From NCBI GenBank assembly GCA_034769895.1, contig CM068367.1, positions 1,311,829,046 to 1,311,893,045 on the forward strand: 64,000 nucleotides of DNA, written 5' to 3'. Every line of letters begins with the position of its first letter. Position 1 is the stretch's first letter. The notes below the pieces were generated by a model, which had not been told where the DNA came from, did not search any database, and worked only from the letters and a program-made list of their open reading frames with translations. The stretch comes from Magicicada septendecula. Taxonomy: Eukaryota > Arthropoda > Insecta > Hemiptera > Cicadidae. The position numbers were made by a program, and so were the translations under genes. Shown here in pieces: positions 52,441 through 64,000 of the stretch.

Positions 52441-54907
52441 ATGACTTTAAAATTGGAAGCTTGTCAAGCGAAAATGGTATACAAATTCATAAACATTAAA
52501 AGTAAATTATCAAAGACCAACTTGCACATCAAGTTTAACAAAAACTGTTTGAGATTGAATGTTATACCTCGATACTGCACAGTACGCATTAATAACACAA
52601 CGAAAGCTGCCACAAAAGTTAAACATATAGCAGAGATAACATGGATAAAAGAAGAGATCAAACAATTATATATTAAAAGCAATAGATTAAACTCAATGTT
52701 ATATAAAGCACATTTAACATTATTAAAAGAGATACACCCAATACTCTTGCCCAACATATTACAGTACATTAATCAGCAAGTTACGAAGTTCACCTTACCG
52801 ATCGTACACAAACATGATAAGAAATTGAATACGTTAACTACAAGACAACACCACGATAAATTCGCTGGATGTAAACATACATTTTATACTCGAGTCTCTA
52901 ATTTAACTGATATTAAATTCGATGCACAGGAGATGAATTTACTTAATAAAGGTTTCAAATACAATTTACCAGATTTAAATAGGAACCACGTAACTAAAGA
53001 ATTAATTACAACTGAAGCAGCCATAAAAAGTATAACAGATTCACAGACACAAAACGAGTTAAGAGTTACAATCAATAGTAAAATAGACAGACATATACGG
53101 ATACATAATAACAACTGTAAACCGTTTTCTAACAATTTAAAAAAGAAATATATAAGTGAAATGAAAACTATTATACAAATTAAACATAAACTAAACGAAC
53201 ATAAGGCCATAGCCACTAAATTTGACAAGGGCAACACTATGGTTATTCTACCAATAGACATGTACCAACAAAAAGTATACGAATTTATTCATGACAACAA
53301 CATAAGAGCCATAGATTCGGATCCCACAACGAAGTATATAAAATACATCAACCAAACGATTAATAAATGCACACACCTTTTTGACGAAACTACACGGCGC
53401 CAGTTAAAACCCATAATCGCACATGCACCCATGTTCAACGGTTTACCCAAGATCCATAAACCAAATATACCGATAAGACCTCTTGTTAATTACACAACAG
53501 CCCCAGGTTATAAAGTATCTAAGAAATTGGTCCAATTAATAAAAAGTAACATAACTATAGACAATAATCATTCTATAAAAAATAGCATTGAACTAATAAA
53601 ACTAACTAAAGACTTCAGCATTAATAGTCAGCATAAGTTAATCTCCTTTGACATAGTCAACCTCTATACAAGTGTCCCAGTAAAGACAACCTTAGACATT
53701 CTAAGAAATAATTTAATACGAACAGGAAAGTTAAATCTACAAAAAATAACAGAATTGTTGCTGTTACTGGACGTAGTATTACAACAGAATTATTTCACAT
53801 TCAATGACACAATTTTTATTCAAGAGGAGGGTCTTGCAATGGGTTCACCCTTGTCCAGTTTGCTGGCTGACATTTTCCTGAACAACCTTGAAAATACATA
53901 TTTGCTATCACCACACAATAAATGGCAACGTAACATCTCATTTTATAAAAGATATGTGGATGACACATTTGTAATCTTTGACGGGACAACGAGACAGGCA
54001 AACATGTTGTTACATTACATGAATAACATCACCAAAAACATACAATTCACACTTGAAATAGAGTCAGACAACGCCATCAATTTTCTGGACTTAACCTTTA
54101 TGAAACATAATAATAAATTTCAATACAGAATATACAGAAAACCCACCACAACTGATGGTGTTATACATACTGATTCTTTCCACCTGCACTCACAAAAAAT
54201 GGCCGCATTCAATAGTATGATACACAGACTATACAGCGTACCTTTAGATCCCGCAAAACCACAAACAAGAAATAGATATAATTAAACACATTGCAATTAT
54301 GAACGGTTACCGCAGTTCATTAGTTGAACACTTGATGCTTAGACACAAACGCAGAACTAACAACCCTCACCATGTCACAACGAAAGCAATATATATGGCG
54401 GTTGATTATACTAACAACTTTTCAATGCTCATTAGAAATACTTTTAAAAAACATAACATCCACATCACATTTAGAACAACCAACAATATCCGTAAAATTC
54501 TAAATAATGCCACACGTACATAAATTAAAAAAAGAACGGGTGTATACAAGATGATGTGTGATGACTGCAACATGCATTACATTGGTCAGACTGGCAGGAG
54601 CTTTTTCGAAAGATATAAAGAACACTTACCCACGAGTATTTCAAATATAAATAAATCAAACTACGCTAAACATCTCGTCTCATTGAATCATAATTATACA
54701 AATTTTGAGGCAAATTGCAAACCCTTACACATTTGCAGAAAGGGACGATATATGGATGCGGTAGAAGAGTTCGAAATTTACCGAGCCTTCAGAAATAATC
54801 CCAATAATATATTAAACGAACAATTGGCATTTAAATCACATACACTATACGATAAGATTATAGATAACATAGCCATAGAATACACGCCCCAACACAACAA
54901 TAGATAA
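52441..54907 (+). pseudogene. PLE-B RT/GIY-YIG protein, right arm, two lesions
   Basis: Near-identical to the left-arm copy. The RT is open through motifs A-D; a one-base insertion in an A run near 54257 shifts the frame, and TAA at 54521-54523 replaces a sense codon. The frame after the shift carries the nuclease to 54907. The position of the left-copy nonsense codon is CGA here, so the two copies have different lesions. Confidence 0.9.
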
Positions 54908-55205
54908 CATGAAAACTCCAATAAACTGTGCAGTACGTCGCTAACCAGTATTGAGTGCGCACTCACATCCGCGTACGTCGCTGTGTTTGTGGACTATATT
55001 TTTCAATGTCTTTTAGTGTACCTTTTAATGTTTAACGAAGTCTTAACCGACAAATTTTTTAATCTCTGATGATGGATTAACACAATCCGAAACGCGTAAG
55101 AAGACAAAGAAGAAAAATTAAGCGGTCACATAGACGGATTAAGGTAAAATCTTTAAAGTTTAATTATAATAATTGTGACGCGGATACCAATACAATGACT
55201 TCAAA
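54908..55205 (+). repeat. PLE-B right 3' pLTR
   Basis: Hammerhead-like core CTGATGA (55066-55072), stem II GGATT/AATCC, GAAA (55089-55092), ACGCGT. It continues into ATGACTT at 55195, the first codons of another tandem copy, and stops at the TSD. Confidence 0.75.
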
Positions 55206-55216
55206 ACAGAACAATT

Positions 55217-55745
55217 TCTGTGAAACGTGCTGTCACCGGACAAAAGGCTTGCCGCATGACAAATGGCGCCAATCGTACACTCTAGTGTTTTTGGTGGCCC
55301 TAAAAAGGACCTGGTGGCGAGAAAGCTGATGTTGGTCGTGCCGCGCTGAGATGTTCGGCAGCTGCGCCCCCTGATCGTGGCGTACTGCAGTCCTCCTCTT
55401 CTTTCGGCATCGGTTGTAGAGTCGGCTGCTGGCCCAGCGATGTCCATCGCTGGCGTGGAACGGGAGTGCGAAGACGCAAGAACGGCAGCGGTTCTATTCT
55501 TCGGCTGTTCCTTCCGGCAGACTCCGCCACGATGTCGTCCGAGAGAGGAGAGGTGATGAAGTGCATCCAATGGCGTGGCGATGAAGAGTGCTTCAAATTT
55601 TTCTGCCGGCCCGGGTTTTATTAACTAACCGGGATCACTGATTGGCTTGCTCCGAATGCTGATGCCGGATTGGCTCGCTGTGTCCACCGCTGGTACCGGA
55701 GAGCAGATGTTCGCATACCGCTGCCATCACAGTGCGTCAGGTGAA
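55217..55745. other. GC-rich block of unknown origin
   Basis: Much richer in G+C than anything around it, with abrupt edges. It contains GCTGCGCCCCCTGATCGTGG, GGCTGCTGGCCCAGCGATGT and CCGGCCCGGGTTTTATTAAC. Frames at 55160-55570 and 55300-55596 (minus) look like composition artefacts; no known domain. It may be a fragment of an unidentified repeat. Confidence 0.45.
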
Positions 55746-57720
<1,975 letters not shown>

Positions 57721-57882
57721 TTTTAGTGGATGGTTAGTGAGGATCGGTCAATAATACAAATTTTAGCTATTTTGCGTCGACGTTTCGACAATATTGATTG
57801 TCATCTTCAGGACAATTGTTGCTGACGCCAAACACACAACTGTTTTATTATTGACCGATCCTCACTAACCATCCACTAAAAC
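57721..57882 (-). mobile_element. Small foldback element with hammerhead-like core
   Basis: Inverted arms TTTTAGTGGATGGTTAGTGA... (57721-57757) and complement (57846-57882). On the minus strand within 57774-57815: TGTC, CTGAAGA, stem II GACAA/TTGTC with loop TCAATA, GAAA, minimal ACGT stem III, C, then GACG closing stem I. A one-arm relic is at 8313-8372, so this is a repeat family. No coding capacity. Confidence 0.65.
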
Positions 57883-58309
57883 ATTCATTGATTGATGGTC
57901 ACTAAAAATTTAAGGATTTAAAAGAAAAGGTTATATGTTGATATGCATGAATCACACAGATTTTTAGGAGTCTCTAAAACACTCAGGACAAAAAAGAATT
58001 CTATAGTGTCACATCATAGTGTTAATAAACATTTCTGTTTGCATTTTTTCCATCAAATTCAAAATCTTATTCTATAGATAATTAGTTGAGTTGTACTGTG
58101 AACATAATGTCGATATATTCTTAAATACAATATATAATTAATATTAATACTAATTAATTATATTAGTTATTACTCAATTGATAAATGAATAATCAAATAC
58201 AGTAAGTTGTTTATTAACAGAAAATGTCACAATATATTTACAAAGTTTGTATGTTAATGCATGTAAGAATAACTGAGAAACATATATATTTAAACTTAGG
58301 TTTCCTTCT
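57883..58309. other. AT-rich intergenic DNA
   Basis: Nothing recognised. Confidence 0.5.
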
Positions 58310-58800
58310 TCTTCTCTATATGACCCTTAAGCCTCTCAGTGTCGGATTGTAGGTAGCCTCCGTCCACTCCATCCATGGTGGCATCTATTCCTGTCCATGC
58401 ACACAGCCTTCATTTCCTGTAAGCTCTTCCTATTGGCTCTGTCCTGTTCTCTCAATGTGTGGCTGATATGTTGTCCTTGGCTTACCTCTTGGTCTCTGAC
58501 TCTCCGACTTTACTTCAAGGTACTGTTTTATTGTTTCTTTGTTTTTTTTTTGCTATCTGACCTACTTGCTATTTGCTATCCAACTACTTGCATGTCCCAA
58601 CCACTTCAATTGCCTAATCTCCAGTAGATCCATCAGGGACTCTACTCTTAAATTCTCTTATCATTTCATTTCTAATGCAATATCTCCTTGTTTTCCCATT
58701 ATTTGCCTGAGAAACCTCATCTCTACTACTATTCTACTTACATGTTTGTCAAAGATAGTCCGACTTTTTGCTCTGCACATTATCGTTGGTAATTATACAG
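58310..58800 (-). pseudogene. Degraded LINE RT tail
   Basis: On the minus strand, broken frames give SRIVVEMRFLRQIMG, SLMDLLEIRQLKWLGHASS, YLEVKSESQRPRGKPRTTYQ and RRLPTIRH. The order (RFLR, KWLGH, RGKPRT) is that of LINE C-terminal tails, like 42807-43469 but a different, older copy. Confidence 0.65.
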
Positions 58801-58849
58801 TTTTAAATATATGTAGTTTTGCTTTCTTACCTACATCCCTTTTTTCATA

Positions 58850-59307
58850 TAAGTGCATCCAGCACCCAGATCTATCTCTTCAGATTGTTGGCGTTCTGAA
58901 TGGCTAGATTCCGAGCTAGCCAAGCCGACCACAGGTTCGCAAAAGAGCAATGATTGGCACCCCCCAGAATCTGTGGGGCCTGCCTCCGAAGAGGGTGGAT
59001 TTTCCAGCATAGCTGGAGTGCCACCTGGGGTATTGCATCTGTTCGTTTCACTCATTGCCCATGTACCAATTTTTAAGAAAGAGAGTAGCAAGGAAAGTAA
59101 AGATCTCTAAAGTAAAGTAAAGTTCTCAAATGCTCTAATAGCGTCAGGACCGGAAAAACAAGAGATGGTCAAGGGAGACTGACAGAACAGCTTAAAGAAC
59201 AGGGACCTCATCCAAGACAAGTTGAAGCAAAGTGAGAATCCAGCTAGGTACCTGGGCTTGCCATGCCCGTACCCACAAGTTGTGAGCCCCTGGGTGAATA
59301 ATAATAA

Positions 59308-59338
<31 letters not shown>

Positions 59339-59340
59339 GT
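58850..59340 (+). repeat. Probable 3' end of a non-LTR element
   Basis: Moderately GC-rich, with TCTGTGGGGCCTGCCTCC and GGTACCTGGGCTTGCCATGC, ending in an (AAT)n tail followed by (AT)n at 59299-59338. A repeated tail of this sort is typical of a LINE or SINE 3' end. No domain identified. Confidence 0.45.
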
Positions 59341-62300
59341 ATTGTAATGAACTAACTTATGATGTTAATAGAAGATGATGATGTCCCACTGTTAGGTTCC
59401 CCAATTTGTAACCACCTGCCTATGTTACGTGTTTTTAATCAATCTGTTATTACGGAAAATATTTATTAGGTTGTTACAGATGAAACCTCCTGAAACTCAA
59501 CATTAATTTATAAAAGAAAACAATTATTTATTATATAGTTGTTACGACTCGTAGGTTGAACATAAATCTGTGTTAGTTAATTACCATGTGTTTTACCATA
59601 GAATAACGCTATATTGCGGGTATTATAGTTAATAAATTGAGAATTCTCGCCAACCCTAGTCAGTCCGTATTGTGTAATTCAATTCAAAAATTGTGCAGGA
59701 AACACGCTAGTTCGGTAATCTCACGTTCTCCAGCTGTGGACTATGAGCGCTGTTATTCGTAATTGGCTTGCTTCTAGGTTAACTGGTTCACCAGATTTTA
59801 ATCACCCTTTTACCTGTAAATTACTTCACCCACAACATATAATACCTATACTACAATAACATAAAACATCATCTTATACAAGAAGGATTCTTTATTTATT
59901 TTGTACTTTAATTCAAACTAACAGTGTTCTTCATGACTACAATAGAATGATATCGATTACACAATGATGGATCGATAGTGTAGTTGACCAGGTTCCTTTT
60001 ATTTTATACAAATTAAATATAATATTAAATATCTCTTATCCCAGGGTGCGTGTGATTCTTTTAACGATTAGTAAGGCCAGGTAATGCAAAATTAAGGTTA
60101 CTTAGTATTACAAAAGGTTATTAGTTCTTAATATATTGAAATTAAAAATAAGCTGGTGTTACCGGGTTGATGACTCTCAAGGCAGCATTGTACGTCTGCA
60201 AACAGTTGAGGATTACAATTTAGGTTACTTCCATCCAGAAAAAGTGTTCCGATTCTAAATAAAATTGACGGTGTGATGTACTGGAAAGCTCCGGGAACTC
60301 TTCTGACCTTTGTTCTTTCCTTACGATCCTTGTGGTTGTCGGTCTCGGTGAACTTGGAGTCGTATTATAACTTCCTTCTTGAAAGTGAGGTTTATTTCTT
60401 CAGAAACAGGTCCTTGTATATTTTTCTATAATTCCATTAACTTAGACTTTTTTCTTCTATCAATTAGTCTCCTGGTTAGATGGGAAATCGGGTTTAATAC
60501 TAAATCCAACGGAATTATCTTGATGAGTGAAGTAAGAATTTCTCGACTTTTTGGAGGTGTTTGGTTATATTTTTGAAATCTAATTTAATTTATTATTCAT
60601 CAGTTTGTTTTATAGGATTAGGTTTCGACTTTAATTTATTAATTTTGATTCTTTTTTTTAATTTGTATCATCCTTTTTAAAAGTGTCTCCTCATCTGAAC
60701 TCAATAGCATATAACAATTGAATAATTCAAAATTGTAATTATCGAAATTTAAAAAAATTTTTAATTCCTCGATCAAGTGACACGTTCCCACACTCAAGTC
60801 GACGGACACAAGCACAGGTCGTAAATAATGACGAATCAGGGACACATCAAACCCGACGACAGTGCGAAGACAAAGAAGAAACGTCTGAGTACAACACACA
60901 ATAAGAATTTCAGGGCGTCACTGACAGCTAGCAGTTTGTCACAATTTACACCCAACAATCTGAAACAAAGACTTCGTACAGCTGCCGAGTTACACGGAAT
61001 CGAGACGGAACGCCTGCTGTGGAAGTGAAGCGTACGAGCACAATTATGAAAGGCTTTACTATGTTACAAAAGGAGTACAGAGCAATTTTAACAAAGAAAC
61101 AGACAATAGACGTAACTCAGTGAATACTCCCAGTGCATCCTGCACAGCATGAAAACAAACCTTTGACAGTTTACTGAGATTTACGACTGGAAAGTAGAGT
61201 TCAACCAGAATGACGCCAACGAAGGGTTGATAATCGGCGGAACGAACAACGAGTAACTTAAACAATTAACCAGGACTCTGGAGTCTGTTAACAAAAGCTC
61301 GGTCAGAACCTTAGGGAAAGTCTAAACAAAGGATGACAGAAGGCCATGAAAATTGCCCTAGTTTCTTAGAATCCGTACCACGCTCGTCACATGAAACACT
61401 CCGGGGATGACGACGACCAACCAGCGTCAAGCATCTTCTAAGAGAGCTCGTGGAGAGAGTAAGAAGGGTTCGGACGACGAATCGTGAAACAGAGGATGAG
61501 ATCTGCAGAAGAGTAGGAATTTGTACGACCAATCAAGAATCCGAGAAGGCGTAGAAATCCAAAACTTAGACTTATGGGTAAGATGTTTCAATAAAACTGT
61601 TTGGCGAGGACGCGGAGCGGCAGTCAAGAGTATATAGTTGACAGTAGACAGTTGGCAGTTAAAAGTTAAAATGTTAAAAGTTAATAGTCAGAAGTTAGTA
61701 CGATAGTCAGACAGTTGATTATAGTCGGAACAGTAATACGGTCCGTGATAGAAACAGTTTGTGCGACCGACCGAATTCACAATTTAGTAAGTTCATAAGT
61801 GAACAGAGACATCGATATAGTCACACTTATACACAATTCTGTGCGACAAACACAAACTATAAGTGCGCACAGGACTTGGAACTTCAGCTGACGCGAACAT
61901 AATAACATACTAATTAACGTTTCAAAGTAGAACAGTGAGTGACACTTCAAACATTCTCACATTACAATGCGTCACTATATTGAACGATTAATTGAATGAA
62001 CTGTATCAAATAATTAAGCATGCAGTACGCGCTACATCCAGTTAGACGGAACAGTTAGCCATGTACACAAACACGACGAACTTTCAGAACAATTCAGTTT
62101 AATGACAACATTAACACCTCACTATTTGAACTCCGGATACTCGACATCAGCGGAATACCACAACACCGTACACGTGACGGGAGTGGAGGTTTAGTGAAGT
62201 GAAGTGATTAGTGCTCTTCATAACAGTGATCATGATCTTCGACGAATCATCCAGAAGATGTCTTCTCACAACGGCGGAATAATGGATAAACACTCTCAAA

Positions 62301-62490
62301 AGATAAGCTTTATGTCTATTTAATCTTAGTAGTATATACTACTGTTCTGTTGTCTCTTTTCAAAGAACAAACCCCAAGAGATTATATATATAAATCATAT
62401 GAATCATAAAATCTATAAAATAACTTTAACGTAATGCATCATCTGAGAATAATGAACGCATTTAGGTAGGGATAAGTATATTTGTTGATT

Positions 62491-62525
<35 letters not shown>

Positions 62526-63271
62526 CTTTGCTGTTTGAGACCGACCAGTATGGTCGGACTCGGGCTGTTTTGGAGACGAGCTCCCTTCAGCCGTGTGGAT
62601 AAGGGGTTTTTTTGGGGGGACGTACGCCAGACGATCGGAGCGCAGAGAAGGTGGAGGCACTTAGTTGGGAGAGTACTGTTTGTTGGTTATATTGTGTGAG
62701 GTGTAGTGTGTAGCCATACTCGAGAGGGAGAGGTAGATGGATGTGGCCGTTATAATGTTTCTGGGGCATAATGTTGATTGTTTATTATTCGTATATGTTT
62801 TATATATGTGCATTATTTACTGCATTTGAATGTACCATGTGTTTATGTTTCAGGAAACATCGTATAAATTGTATTTTATATCATGTGTTTTAATATGTAT
62901 GTAATTTGCAGGATATAGTCACTTACTTAAGTAACAAGTGTAATAAATAAGTAGTTAATTTACATTATTCTTGCGTTCATTATTGAAATTTAACCTTTCT
63001 TATTGATGTATTTCATTCTAAGCATTACACTAAAAGTCTCACAACGTATACTAAGTATCAATGGACACGACAAACTCGACCATTGAGACGTCCGATTAAT
63101 AGACTCATAAATCGTATTTAATTAGTCACTGTGTTGAGTCTAATCTGACGAATAGAAACAACTTTTAGATATATCAAATTTAACGTACAACATAAATCTT
63201 TAATTAATATGATTCATAACTGATGAGTCATAAATCTATGCAATTAATACGCATAAATATCCATTAAATGT
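59341..63271. other. Region left of the el4 primer binding site, LTR not delimited
   Basis: The 5' LTR of el4 must end near 63271, but I cannot place its start. 61620-61730 has near-repeats of AGTTGACAGT/AGTTAAAAGT. A poly-T run is at about 62493-62525, with GGTCGG/CCGACC pairs after it. A 66-codon frame at 60828-61028 (MTNQGHIKPDDSAKTKKKR...) is basic and unrecognised. TATA-like TATATATAAAT near 62384. Confidence 0.4.
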
Positions 63272-64000
63272 AAATGGCGCCCAACGTGGGGCAAAAGAGA
63301 GCAGACAGTAGTATTTAGATTAATTAAATAATATAGTACGTAAGATATTAAATAAGTGTAAGGTTAGCCTGACTGGTAAATGATAACGCGAAGCAAGGCT
63401 AAAATGGCTAGCGGTAGTTCTGATAGCATGGACTTTGACGTTAACAACCAGTTGGGCGCACCCGACAACAACGAAGAAAATTCAGTCGAACCGAATATGA
63501 CTGAGGAGACGTCAGGAGTCAGAGCGCGGGGACAGGAGTCACAGCAACCACAGAACGCCCAACAACAAGGAGAAGTCACATTACAATCATTGATGGACTT
63601 CATGAGCAAGAAACTTGAAGTAATTCAAGAAATCAATCAGAAATTCGATCAACAGAAAGAAGAAATCAATCAGAAATTCGATCAACAGAAAGAAGAAATT
63701 AAAGAAGAAATCAATCGGAAATTCGATCAACAGAAGGAGGAAATCAATCAGAAATTCGATAAAATTAACGAAAATTTTAATAATCATAAAGAAGACGTCA
63801 AGCAACAGATGGCCGAACAGCTCACGCTTATACGATCGGAAATGCGTGACCATAAGACCAGTTGCGACGATAAGATAAGCGAAGTCTTGAAGAAACAAGA
63901 GGACGCTACAAGGGAAATAAAAGATGACACCAATAAGAAGTTTGAAGAAGTGTGGGAAGCCCGAGAGTCGGACCACCAAGAACTTAAAAACCTTGCACAG
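63272..64000 (+). mobile_element. el4: start of a fourth LTR retrotransposon
   Basis: Primer-binding-site-like TGGCGCCCAACGTGGGGC at about 63275-63292, a short leader, then a Gag ORF running off the right edge. Confidence 0.7.
63380..64000 (+). CDS. gag: el4 Gag N-terminal coiled-coil protein, partial
   Basis: Open from ATG 63380 (MITRSKAKMASGSSD) to the window end, 207 codons without a stop. The N-terminal 75 residues are acidic and Ser/Asn/Gln-rich; then SLMDFMSKKLEVIQEI leads into four imperfect tandem copies of an 11-residue unit around INQKFDQQKEE (about 63640-63760), continuing as a charged helix. Three heptad-like turns per unit suggest a coiled coil. Same layout as el3 ORF1 and the el2 ORF. 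A second ATG is at 63404. Confidence 0.75.
   Translation, partial: MITRSKAKMASGSSDSMDFDVNNQLGAPDNNEENSVEPNMTEETSGVRARGQESQQPQNAQQQGEVTLQSLMDFMSKKLEVIQEINQKFDQQKEEINQKFDQQKEEIKEEINRKFDQQKEEINQKFDKINENFNNHKEDVKQQMAEQLTLIRSEMRDHKTSCDDKISEVLKKQEDATREIKDDTNKKFEEVWEARESDHQELKNLAQ

Larger units (their letters stand above)
48725..55216. mobile_element. PLE-B inverted complex bounded by one TSD
   Basis: ACAGAACAATT occurs at 48725-48735 and 55206-55216, exactly at the two outer ends. Between them is a large inverted repeat centred near 51780. Left arm (minus): pLTR, ORF, pLTR and a 75-bp ORF scrap. Right arm (plus): a nuclease scrap, pLTR, ORF, pLTR, and the first codons of another copy. Each arm is a partial tandem, as is usual for Penelope-like elements. 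The single TSD suggests one insertion event. Confidence 0.85.

Noticed and set aside
63364..63979. Minus-strand frames with repeated FLIDFF units
   Set aside because: Antisense of the el4 Gag coiled-coil repeats.

Overview
This is eukaryotic, insect-like DNA: AT-rich, with introns, and mostly transposable elements. The only host gene I can support is the 3' end of a plus-strand gene resembling the insect apolipophorin (apoLp-II/I) precursor. Eight coding exons (7875 to 43755) join with correct GT-AG sites and matching phases, and the last ends in TAA at 43753-43755. Bases 1-7874 are therefore intron of this gene. Its introns are swollen by insertions; the one at 8045-30838 is 22.8 kb. Gene density and element types suggest a large-genome insect; I cannot name the species.

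Layout: 1-7177, 3' part of a Ty3/Gypsy element (el1) with an open pol. 8300-9712, fragments of a Penelope-like element (PLE-A). 10509-16698, a shortened, non-autonomous LTR element (el2) with 5-bp target-site duplications (TSDs). 16816-28545, a complete and very young 11.7-kb LTR element (el3) with 5-bp TSDs. 33466-36640, PLE-C. 37412-38797, a broken IS630/Tc1/mariner-type transposase. 42792-43484, a LINE tail with a 15-bp TSD in the last intron. After the gene: a PLE-D relic (48240-48735), a 6.5-kb inverted PLE-B complex bounded by an 11-bp TSD (48725-55216), microsatellites, a small ribozyme-like foldback (57721-57882), LINE tails, and at the right edge a fourth LTR element (el4) with its primer binding site and the start of gag.

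The most interesting signal lies downstream of pol in el1 and el3, where some retroelements carry env. There is no env. Instead there are RNA-like domains whose stems are preserved by compensatory changes between the two elements (for example 3989-3998/4159-4168 against 24532-24541/24678-24687). A neighbouring noncoding block is almost unchanged although the families have diverged. A further hairpin just before the polypurine tract is kept in el1, el2 and el3. The proposal is an undescribed structured 3' RNA module shared by autonomous and non-autonomous elements.

Other notable points: el3 Gag carries a RanBP2-type zinc finger instead of a CCHC knuckle. Hammerhead-ribozyme-like cores occur in three PLE families and two foldback elements, most with a tiny, often self-complementary stem III. 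The PLE-B inverted pair appears to have inserted as one unit.
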